NCBI GenBank assembly: GCA_947167215.1
Contig: CAMVHE010000008.1
Location: 1 to 64,000, forward strand
Direction of reading: 5' to 3'
Length of the DNA stretch: 64,000 bases
Origin: an uncultured Clostridia bacterium
GTDB lineage: Bacteria; Bacillota; Clostridia; Christensenellales; Aristaeellaceae
The position numbers and the translations under genes were made by a program. The number at the start of each line of letters is the position of its first letter. Position 1 is the stretch's first letter. Shown piece after piece: positions 7,591 to 14,982 of this stretch. Under the pieces are notes generated by a model. That model was not told the DNA's origin. It made no database searches and saw only the letters and a program-made list of their open reading frames with translations.

Positions 7591-9381
7591 TCACGGAATC
7601 AGCCGGGACAGCAGTTCCTCCTGGGAAACTTTGCTCTCAGCCATTGCCTTTTTAATCCTGCGCATGATTTTTTCCACGGTCGGATAAGTACAGGCACTGC
7701 CGGCATAGTCACAGGATGCACAGTCATAACACCGGACCGGTCTGAACATCTTTCGAAGTGCCAGCGCCGGCTCTTTCAGCAGGTCATCCACCTTTTTTAC
7801 GATTTCTTCCGGATAATAGGTACGGATTACAGCCTCTGTCTCGCCGCTCTCCATCCCGCCTGCGCGCAATCGTACATATTCCGCCGCACAGGCATAGAAC
7901 CTGCGGTCTTCTTCTCTCGATTCCGTAGAAGCAAGGTGGCGGAATCCGTCCATCGCATCGCTGTACCTGCCGTCTTTATACAGTAGCAGAATCAGAATCT
8001 TTTTGGTCATGACATCTTCATCTGCAAAGGGAATGCCCGAAAACCAGGAAATGTTATTTTCCAGGATGGATTCTCCCTTAAACAGGATAAGCGTCTTTAA
8101 ACGCTTTTCCTCCGCTTCACTCAGGTCAGGGAAATGAAGCATTGATTCCCTTGCCCGGGCAATCGTCCGGATTTCCCGGATATGCTGCTCGGTGATCGGG
8201 AAAATCTCACTCATCCCGGGTACCAGCACCTGATAGGACGGGAACCCAAGATGGGAAACATCACGGATCAAAACACTGTATCCTTCGTTCTTTATGATGT
8301 TTAACAGCTTAAACATCATTTCCCGGTTGGACAGCTTCTGCCATCCTTCCCGGCTTTCAAAGGGATAGTCCGGCTTTCCAGCCAGAAAACTTGCCGGATA
8401 AGAGCCATATCCCATTTTCGTCAGATTGGCAATATTCTCCCTGTGCTGGCAGACCTTGTCACTGTCGATCCGGTTCATGGAAGTAAAAGATTCCAGATTC
8501 TTTCCCTGCAGTGCCTCTGTCAGGGTTCTCTCCACGGACACTTCAAAAGAAGGATGGCAGGAGAAGTGTACGCCAAAGCACCCGCGTTCCCGGTCAACAA
8601 TCACGACTGCCGTTGCGGGGATCCCTTTTCCAAGGGAACAATCCCTCAAAGAGACACGGTATCTTCCGGACTCTTCAATTTTGCGGATCAGGCTGCCGAT
8701 TTCCAGGCAGTCAATATATTCCCTTGGTACTTCCGGCGGAACAGTCCCCCGAATGATCTCTACGTTTGCATACCTCTCCAGTATCTCGGAAAGGCCCTGC
8801 ACCAGTGCTTCTTCGAGAGTATTTCCGGCAGCCATGCCATTGCTTCCATAAAAGTTCAGCAGCAGTTCCAATGGAAGATAAATGATCCGTTTCCGGTCCA
8901 TATCCACGTAGGGAACGCACCGGATCAAGTCATCTTTCCCATTGATATTCCACATTGGTTCCCGCAGGAAAGCAATTTTATCCTCCAGACGTTCGATCTG
9001 AAGTTCTCTGAAGAGGAATTGAAAGAAAGGATCATCCTGCAGGGCAACAGTTTCCGCTGAAACCTCCACTTCATCCGGAGACCGGACAAAGCCGCCCTCT
9101 TTCTGTAATTCCGGGGACTCCCTGCTTAAGGAAAGCATCCCATTCTGAATACGCTCAATTAATTCAGCATATCCGCTTGCCAGAGCGTATGCCTGATCTG
9201 TCCCTTTTCCATTTGTTCCAAGTGATGAAGGATAAATCGACACCCTGTTCGACAGCGCACCGTCATATTCTGCATCAATCCAGTTCACCACCGGAAGGAG
9301 TCCCATCTTTCCTAAAATCTGATCAATTGTATGTATGGTCTCCTGCGGGGTTCGCTCTTTGAATTTATTATATTCATACAT
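7591..9381 (-). CDS. Stand-alone YcaO-domain protein with C-terminal Cys cluster
   Basis: 596 residues. The YcaO ATP-binding signatures are visible: SGYAELIER (E73, E76, R77) and EEALVQGLSEILER (E191, Q195, E199, E202), with a third Glu-rich stretch VERTLTEALQ. YcaO enzymes use ATP to activate peptide amides, giving azolines, thioamides or amidines. No E1-like/ThiF partner, TfuA or dehydrogenase gene lies nearby, so this one acts alone or with the radical SAM enzyme. After the YcaO core there is a helical, TPR-like part and a CxxCxxCx6C cluster (C551, C554, C557, C564) that could bind Zn or Fe-S. The PxPxP tail of azoline-forming YcaOs is missing. Confidence 0.85.
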   Translation of the reverse strand: MYEYNKFKERTPQETIHTIDQILGKMGLLPVVNWIDAEYDGALSNRVSIYPSSLGTNGKGTDQAYALASGYAELIERIQNGMLSLSRESPELQKEGGFVRSPDEVEVSAETVALQDDPFFQFLFRELQIERLEDKIAFLREPMWNINGKDDLIRCVPYVDMDRKRIIYLPLELLLNFYGSNGMAAGNTLEEALVQGLSEILERYANVEIIRGTVPPEVPREYIDCLEIGSLIRKIEESGRYRVSLRDCSLGKGIPATAVVIVDRERGCFGVHFSCHPSFEVSVERTLTEALQGKNLESFTSMNRIDSDKVCQHRENIANLTKMGYGSYPASFLAGKPDYPFESREGWQKLSNREMMFKLLNIIKNEGYSVLIRDVSHLGFPSYQVLVPGMSEIFPITEQHIREIRTIARARESMLHFPDLSEAEEKRLKTLILFKGESILENNISWFSGIPFADEDVMTKKILILLLYKDGRYSDAMDGFRHLASTESREEDRRFYACAAEYVRLRAGGMESGETEAVIRTYYPEEIVKKVDDLLKEPALALRKMFRPVRCYDCASCDYAGSACTYPTVEKIMRRIKKAMAESKVSQEELLSRLIP

Positions 9382-9473
9382 ACCTTAATTCCTCTGTAAT
9401 CCGTTCAAATAAAGAATATCCCGAACCATTCATTCATATCGGAAAAAAACCGGCATCATGTAATGATTTTTAT

Positions 9474-9500
9474 TCCCCTCTGCCTAAGGCAGAGGGGAAA
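9474..9500 (-). promoter_or_regulatory. Strong hairpin between last precursor and YcaO gene
   Basis: TTCCCCTCTGCC / GGCAGAGGGGAA, a perfect 12-base inverted repeat with a 3-base loop, 11 bases after precursor 1. No T-run follows in either direction, so it is not a standard terminator. It fits an mRNA-stabilising or partial-attenuation hairpin that keeps precursor levels above enzyme levels. That function is an inference. Confidence 0.7.
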
Positions 9501-9510
9501 GAAATTATAA

Positions 9511-9795
9511 TTACCAATAAGAAGCAAACTTTGCAACGGTCTTGACGGCGGGTTTCAACCAGCCCCAGCTGAAGCCGCCGGCTACATCTTCGAGATCGTC
9601 TTCGCTCAGTTCGGAGGAAGTCATCTTTTCCTTCAGGGCATACATTTCTTTGCCTGCTTCGAGGATCTCATCCATCGTGAACTCATAGCCGTTCTCCGCC
9701 AGGCATTTCTGAGCGTCTTCGGGCTTCATGGGTGCTATCTTATCCAGCAGTTCTGCATTCTCAAATACTGGTTTCCATTTCTCGCTAAGTGCCAT
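9511..9795 (-). CDS. Nif11-type RiPP precursor peptide 1
   Basis: 94 residues. A 74-residue Nif11-like leader (MALSEKWKPVFENAELL..., DEILEAGKEMYALKEK, ELSEDDLEDVAGG) ends in a double-Gly site for C39 peptidase. The 20-residue core is rich in Trp and Lys (WGWLKP, VKTVAK) and ends SYW, with three Lys and no acidic residue or Cys. It could fold as a cationic amphipathic helix. Likely substrate of the downstream YcaO and radical SAM enzymes and of the NHLM exporter. A GGAGG site precedes the ATG at 9795. Confidence 0.9.
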   Translation of the reverse strand: MALSEKWKPVFENAELLDKIAPMKPEDAQKCLAENGYEFTMDEILEAGKEMYALKEKMTSSELSEDDLEDVAGGFSWGWLKPAVKTVAKFASYW

Positions 9796-10056
9796 ATTTA
9801 TTTACCTCCGCTTTCTTTCATTATTGTTGGTTTTATGGTTCGGGTATTCTGTGTTTCATGGATGCCGGTTTTTTTCTGGCATAAATGACTGTATTTTACC
9901 GCATCGATACTGTCTTTTCCCTGCGGGCTGTCCGCCGGGCAGCGGCAGCATCGATGCACATTTTCAGGGGATCCATCTCCGGCAGAACGAAACATTTCCT
10001 CATTCCGCCGGCATGGATTTCACTGCCCCTGTCCTATTTATCTTTCCTTTACTCCA
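9796..10056 (-). other. Spacer between precursors 1 and 2
   Basis: 261 bases with no convincing gene. On the minus strand it contains a GCATCGATGC palindrome and a partner GTATCGATGC about 45 bases later, which could pair as a stem. No clear promoter or terminator is seen, so precursor 1 is probably read through from the operon promoter at 10843. Confidence 0.4.
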
Positions 10057-10347
10057 TTACCAAGCAGAAAGGATCTTTCCAACCGTCTTGCAGACCTTTT
10101 CCACCGTGCCCCAGTTAATCCTGACTCCGCCGGCCACATTCTCCAGGTCGTCATCATTCAGTTCTCCGGAATCCATCCGCTGACGGATGGCATACAGTTC
10201 TTTTCCTGCTTCAAGGATCTCGTCAAGGGTGAAATCATAGCCGTTTTCGGCAAGAACCTTCTGTGCTTCTTCCGGCTGCATCGGAACAACCTTCATCGCA
10301 AGTTCTTCATTTTCAAATACTGGTGCCCATTTTTCGCTCAGTGCCAT
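10057..10347 (-). CDS. Nif11-type RiPP precursor peptide 2
   Basis: 96 residues. The leader is nearly the same as in precursors 1 and 3 (MALSEKWAPVFENEELAMKV..., LDEILEAGKELYAIRQ, DDDLENVAGG), with the Gly-Gly site at residues 73-74. The 22-residue core starts VRINWG, contains one Cys (KVCKTV) and ends SAW. It has four Lys/Arg and one Glu. The start at 10347 is preceded by AAGGAG. It lies in one operon with precursors 1 and 3. Confidence 0.9.
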   Translation of the reverse strand: MALSEKWAPVFENEELAMKVVPMQPEEAQKVLAENGYDFTLDEILEAGKELYAIRQRMDSGELNDDDLENVAGGVRINWGTVEKVCKTVGKILSAW

Positions 10348-10455
10348 TTTTCATTACTCCTTTTTTAGATTTTTAGATTTCCCTATTCTGTTGAAGCCCT
10401 TCCATGCTTTTCCCCTGCGTTCTGTCCATAAAAGGCAGCCCGCAAAACATAGAGG

Positions 10456-10740
10456 TTACCACCTTGAAAGAGCTTTGGCAGCACATTGAACAACAATTCC
10501 TATTACGAAGATGCTGACTCCTCCGGATACGTTCTCCAGATCCTCTTCATCAATCTCTCCGGACAGCTGCTGATTGCGGATGGCATACAGCTCTTTTCCT
10601 GCTTCCAGAATTTCGTCCAGGGTGAATTCAAAACCATTCTCCGCAAGGACTTTCTGCGCCTCTTCCGGCTGCATCGGAACAATTTTCTTTGCGAGCTCCT
10701 CGTTTTCAAATACCGGGGTCCATTTTGCACTCAGTGCCAT
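10456..10740 (-). CDS. Nif11-type RiPP precursor peptide 3
   Basis: 94 residues, starting at 10740 (MALSAKWTPVFENEELAKKI), which matches the starts of precursors 1 and 2; GGAGGAGGAAG lies upstream. The leader ends DEEDLENVSGG at residue 74. The 20-residue core is more hydrophobic (FVIGIVV), has one Cys (VQCAAK) and ends SRW. First gene after the ECF-like promoter at 10843-10869, so it heads the precursor-YcaO-radical SAM operon. An in-frame extension 27 codons upstream has no family support. Confidence 0.9.
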   Translation of the reverse strand: MALSAKWTPVFENEELAKKIVPMQPEEAQKVLAENGFEFTLDEILEAGKELYAIRNQQLSGEIDEEDLENVSGGVSIFVIGIVVQCAAKALSRW

Positions 10741-10842
10741 TTTTCTTCCTCCTCCTTCTTCTGTAACCGTTCCGGCTGCCGGTTCCTCTGAATTCTTCCC
10801 GGCCGCCTTCTTTATTATCATTTCCGGTTTGTTTCACTCGTT

Positions 10843-10869
10843 ATACACCGGAAACAGAAAAGCGTTACA
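10843..10869 (-). promoter_or_regulatory. ECF-like promoter of the precursor operon
   Basis: Minus strand TGTAACG, 14 bases, GTGTAT, about 100 bases before precursor 3. The same two boxes with identical spacing occur at 28157-28183 before the leader-like gene; the intervening TTTTC is also shared. An AAC-type -35 with a TTTT stretch is typical of ECF sigma promoters. Two ECF sigma genes are in this locus. Confidence 0.65.
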
Positions 10870-11039
10870 GCATTTTGCCAACAGTTTGAAAGAAATTTCC
10901 GTTTTTCCGAGAGTCAGGCGCTTTTTCCGGATTCCGCCGTCTGCTTCAGAACGATAAAGGCAGGACGGTTCTCCTTTCCTCCCGCAGAAGCCCGTCGAAA
11001 TCCGATAAAAGGGAGGCCGTCAGACCCCGGCAGCTCCGT

Positions 11040-11345
11040 TTAAGTCCTTCCTCCGCCGCCATGAAAGCGGTTTCCCCGGAGCAGCCGGGAAGCTGTCCAG
11101 CCCAGGAGCCAGAAACTCGGGCCGGCACCTCCGGAAACATTTTCCAGCACGTCCTCGCTTAATTCCCCTTCTCCGGGGTCTGTCATCTCTGCCAGTTCCC
11201 GGAGCAGCTGTTCCGCCTCCGCGGCATCTGCTTCCTCCCCATATTCAGCGAGCAGTGCCCGGAAGGCTTCCTTGTCCTCACATTGGTTCGCCCTTTCGAT
11301 AAACATCGGCTCACTCAGAAAGGAAAGGCTTTTTTTCTCACTCAT
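11040..11345 (-). CDS. Divergent Nif11-like RiPP precursor peptide 4
   Basis: 101 residues, starting at 11345 after AAAGGAG. The N-terminus (MSEKKSLSFLSEPMFIERAN) differs from the other three, but ELSEDVLENVSGG is the same leader end with a double-Gly site at residues 72-73. The 28-residue core begins AGPSFWLLGW and finishes with a basic, Gly-rich tail (RGNRFHGGGGRT), not with Trp. It lies 52 bases after the LRR gene, so it belongs to the transport operon and not to the operon of precursors 1-3. It may be a second product or a signal peptide. Confidence 0.78.
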   Translation of the reverse strand: MSEKKSLSFLSEPMFIERANQCEDKEAFRALLAEYGEEADAAEAEQLLRELAEMTDPGEGELSEDVLENVSGGAGPSFWLLGWTASRLLRGNRFHGGGGRT

Positions 11346-11397
11346 TTTTTTCTCCTTTCTGTTCCTTTCGGAAAGAAATGAATCGGGTTTTCCGGCA

Positions 11398-14300
11398 TCA
11401 ATACCGCTTGTACTGATATCTCTTCTGGAGGAATCCTCCGTCATCCTTGAGCCAGTCTCTGGAGAAATGTTTCTTGCTGTAGAGATTATTCCAGTCAGAT
11501 TCCACTCCGAGGAGGATGAATTCCTTGCCGTTTTTGTTGTAAATGTTCTGGACAATCCGCTCTCCGACGTAATCCAGGGAACGCGGGAGAACAATCTTCG
11601 TAATGGCTTCGCAGTCCTTGAAAGCCCTTGCTCCAAGATGCGTAACGCCGATGTACTTGTTCCGTTCTCCTTCCATCTTTCCCTCCGGGAGTTCCATGCC
11701 CGTCAGCTTCTTGCACCCCATGAATGCTTCGTCACCGATTTTTCTCAGGGAAAGCGGTATCTCTATCGTCGTGATTTCCGTGCAGTCACTGAATACGCCG
11801 TTTCCAAGTTCTTCAATGCCGTCCTGAAGCGTGATGCTTACAAGTCCCGAACATCCCTTGAAAACATTGTTTCCAACCACACGGACATTCTGCTTGATCA
11901 GCAGTTCCCGTGCCCGCGTGCATCCTTCAAAGGCGCCGTCGCCGACGGTATTCGCATTGAGTTCAATTTTATCCAGCTTGGTACAGTCGAGGAAAGCATC
12001 CCGTCCGATCGAGCTGACGGTATCCGTCATCACGACATTCACCAGGGACTCCCATTTCTGGAATACTCTGTCCGGAATCGCCGGGGTATCAATCTCCAGC
12101 GTTTCTATTCCGGCAAGGCCGCTGAAGGTGTTCATTTCAAACGGCACACCGATGGTCAGGGTTTTGAGGTTCGTGCAGTCCTGGAAGATCTGGTTGCCCA
12201 CCGCAGCTGCATTCGGCCTCAGGATCGCTGTATCCATCCGGTTGCATCCGCGGAATGCATAATCGCTGACCGCTGTCACTGAGCCGCCGAGGTTCACCGA
12301 GCGGAGCGCTGTGCAGTCCATAAAGGCGGAATCGCCGATTCTTACATCACCCCACTGGGGAAGTGTAATTCCTTCGATGGAAGAACAGCCGGCAAATGCA
12401 TTTCTTCCTATAATGCACGGATCGCTCATTCCAAAGGAAACGGAGCGGACGGTGGTGCATTTTTCGAATGCACTGATGCCGATATCCAGTGCGGCACCTG
12501 CCGGGAAATCCACAATCTCCAGGGCAGAGCATTCGGAAAAAGCTTTCGAACCGATGTTCAGTGCCTTCCTCATGGGGAAGGAAACCGTTGTCAGCCTGGT
12601 GCAGCCGGAGAAAGCGCTTTCTCCCAGGGTTCCAATGGAATCGGGAAGCGTCAGCTGCGTCAGCGCAGAACAGCCGGAAAAGGCAAATGCACCGATGGAC
12701 TCCACCTTTTCCCCGAGTTTCAGGTTTTTGAGGTTGGAACAGCCGGAGAAGGTTCCTTCCGGAACTTCGCTGGTATCAATATCCAGTGTTTCCAGGGAAG
12801 TCAGGCCGGAAAAAGCATCGGCTGTAAAGGGAACGGTAAGCCGGAGCGTTTTCAGGCTGCTGCACTCCAGGAATGCCTTGTTCCCGATCGTCGTCTGGGT
12901 TCCATGGAAAGAAACATTATCCATGGCGGTGCAGCCCCGGAATGCATAGGCGCCAACCGAGGAAATCGCGTCCGTTACATCCACGCCCAGCAGTGCGCTG
13001 CATCCGGAGAACGCAGCATTCCCGAGGCTGATATCGCCGTACTCCGGGAAGGAAATCGATTCCATGGAAGTGCATCCCGTGAAAGCGTTGTTTCCAACCA
13101 CGCAGGGATCGGACATCCCAAAGGATACCGAGTGGATGGCAGTGCATTTTTCAAATGCGTTGGCACCGATGTCCAGAGCAGCTCCTGCCGGGAAATCTGC
13201 AGCCTGCAGTGCCGTACATTCCGAGAATGCCTTTGTGCCGATACTCAGCGCACGCTTCATGGGGAAGGTGACGGAGGCCAGACGTGAGCATCCGGAGAAA
13301 GCGCTTTCTCCCACGGATTCAATGGCATCTGGGAGCGTCAGCTGGGTAAGCGAAGAGCATCCCATGAAGGCAAATTCTTCTATGGTCTTAACAGAATCTC
13401 CCAGCTTCAGGTTTTTCAGATTTGTACATCCGGAAAAGGATTTGGAAGGAATCGTCTGTGCATCCACTTCGAGGGTTTCCAGGGAAGCAATGCCCGAAAA
13501 CGCATCTTCCGTAAAAGGTACCGTCAGCTTCAGCGTCTTGAGGCTGCTGCACTCCATAAAGACCTTGTTTCCAATGGAGGTGTTCGAACCATGGAAGGAA
13601 ACGCTGTCGAGGGCGGTGCAGCCCCGGAAGGCATAGGAACCAACGGAAGAAATGGCATCCGTTACATCCACGCCCAGGAGGGCAGTGCAGCCGGAGAATG
13701 CAGAATTGCCGATCGTAATACTGCCGTTGCTGGGGAAGGTAATGGTCTCGATGGCAGTGCACCCCGTAAAGGCGCCGCTGCCGATATCCGTCTTCTGGTT
13801 CTCCGTGAAGGCCATCTTTTTCAGTGCCTTGCAGCCGGAGAAAGCATCATTGCCGATCATGGCAGCTGCCTGTTCGGGAAGCGTGACTTCCCGCAGCGCG
13901 GTACATCCGTTGTAGGCATTATCCCCGATCATAATCGGAATGTTCGCAGGGAAAACCACTTTTTCCAGTGCCGTGCAGTTTCCGAAAGCATTGTTTCCAA
14001 CCTGCAGCAGCTTTCCCGGCAGATCAATGCTGACCAGCGCGGAACATCCGTTAAATGCATTGTCGCCGATGGCAGTCAGCGTTTCCGGAAGCGTAATGCT
14101 GTTCAGCGCCTTGCAGCCGTTAAAGAGGTTGTCTGCAACCTTTGTCATGCCGTTTCCGATCTGCACGGTTTCGAGTGCCGTACAATTGCGGAAAGCGGCC
14201 GTCTCGGGGCTCATGTTCAGCTCCAGGTTGACAAATGCGGTGCAGCCGGAAAAACAGCCCAGTCCCAGTTCGGACACGCCCGAACCGATCGTGACATCCT

Positions 14301-14982
14301 TCAGTGCCGTACAGCCGGAGAAAACATACTTGCCAATGGACAGGTTTTCACCATCAATCTCCACATGGGAAAGTGCCGTACAGCCGGAGAAAGCATAATC
14401 CCCGATCGAAGCGATTCCGGAGCTGAAGTCGATCCGGGTAAGCTCGGGGCATGCGGAAAAGGCATAGCTTCCGATTTCCCGTACATCATCACCGATCACA
14501 ATATTCCGGACCTTCGGAATATTCGCGCAGGCATATTCGGATACACTGGTTACGCCCTGTCCCAGGGTAATCGTCGTTACATGGTCCAGCAGCTGTCCGC
14601 CATTATTCTCTGCCTGTACCTTAAGCTGACCGATCTCTGCGATTTTATCCGTCACCGGTCCGCCTTCCAGCAGCAGTTCACCGTCAGAATAAAGCGTATA
14701 TCTCAGTCCGTTGGAAAGCGGATTTCTGGAGAGTGCTTTTCTGGCAGACTGGTTCGCCGGTGCCGTCTGAACCGTTGAAGTCTGTGTCTCCGATGTACCG
14801 GTGGTTTCTCCCGTGTCCGTTTTTGCGGGTTCTGCCGTTCTCGGAGCCATCGTTGCAACCGCATCAATGGTCCGGTTATTGGAGCCCGAAGAACCGGAAT
14901 CTCCGCAGCCCGTCACAAGAAACAAAGCAAGCATCAGAAGCGCGAATATTTCCAGTTTCCTTGTGAATTCTTTCTTTTTCAT
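11398..14982 (-). CDS. BspA-type leucine-rich-repeat lipoprotein
   Basis: 1194 residues. The start at 14982 (MKKKEFTRKLEIFALLMLAL) gives a lipoprotein signal with lipobox LVTGC. A Thr/Ser-rich linker follows, then about 40 LRR_5 repeats of 21-24 residues of the form AFSGCTALxxVxIPxxVxxIG. A 229-residue super-repeat is seen in at least two clear copies (687-base period). BspA-type surface proteins bind host proteins or other cells in other bacteria. It overlaps the TIR-FHA stop by ATGA, so it is co-translated with the secretion set. A membrane-anchored surface, binding or immunity role is possible. Confidence 0.9.
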   Translation of the reverse strand: MKKKEFTRKLEIFALLMLALFLVTGCGDSGSSGSNNRTIDAVATMAPRTAEPAKTDTGETTGTSETQTSTVQTAPANQSARKALSRNPLSNGLRYTLYSDGELLLEGGPVTDKIAEIGQLKVQAENNGGQLLDHVTTITLGQGVTSVSEYACANIPKVRNIVIGDDVREIGSYAFSACPELTRIDFSSGIASIGDYAFSGCTALSHVEIDGENLSIGKYVFSGCTALKDVTIGSGVSELGLGCFSGCTAFVNLELNMSPETAAFRNCTALETVQIGNGMTKVADNLFNGCKALNSITLPETLTAIGDNAFNGCSALVSIDLPGKLLQVGNNAFGNCTALEKVVFPANIPIMIGDNAYNGCTALREVTLPEQAAAMIGNDAFSGCKALKKMAFTENQKTDIGSGAFTGCTAIETITFPSNGSITIGNSAFSGCTALLGVDVTDAISSVGSYAFRGCTALDSVSFHGSNTSIGNKVFMECSSLKTLKLTVPFTEDAFSGIASLETLEVDAQTIPSKSFSGCTNLKNLKLGDSVKTIEEFAFMGCSSLTQLTLPDAIESVGESAFSGCSRLASVTFPMKRALSIGTKAFSECTALQAADFPAGAALDIGANAFEKCTAIHSVSFGMSDPCVVGNNAFTGCTSMESISFPEYGDISLGNAAFSGCSALLGVDVTDAISSVGAYAFRGCTAMDNVSFHGTQTTIGNKAFLECSSLKTLRLTVPFTADAFSGLTSLETLDIDTSEVPEGTFSGCSNLKNLKLGEKVESIGAFAFSGCSALTQLTLPDSIGTLGESAFSGCTRLTTVSFPMRKALNIGSKAFSECSALEIVDFPAGAALDIGISAFEKCTTVRSVSFGMSDPCIIGRNAFAGCSSIEGITLPQWGDVRIGDSAFMDCTALRSVNLGGSVTAVSDYAFRGCNRMDTAILRPNAAAVGNQIFQDCTNLKTLTIGVPFEMNTFSGLAGIETLEIDTPAIPDRVFQKWESLVNVVMTDTVSSIGRDAFLDCTKLDKIELNANTVGDGAFEGCTRARELLIKQNVRVVGNNVFKGCSGLVSITLQDGIEELGNGVFSDCTEITTIEIPLSLRKIGDEAFMGCKKLTGMELPEGKMEGERNKYIGVTHLGARAFKDCEAITKIVLPRSLDYVGERIVQNIYNKNGKEFILLGVESDWNNLYSKKHFSRDWLKDDGGFLQKRYQYKRY

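Noticed and set aside
9798-9995. 65-codon frame between precursors 1 and 2
   Set aside because: No leader motif or ribosome binding site; it runs into the start of precursor 1.
13591-14778. 395-codon plus-strand frame inside the LRR gene
   Set aside because: Repeats of the LRR gene keep the opposite frame open; the minus-strand gene has a signal peptide, lipobox and LRR motifs.
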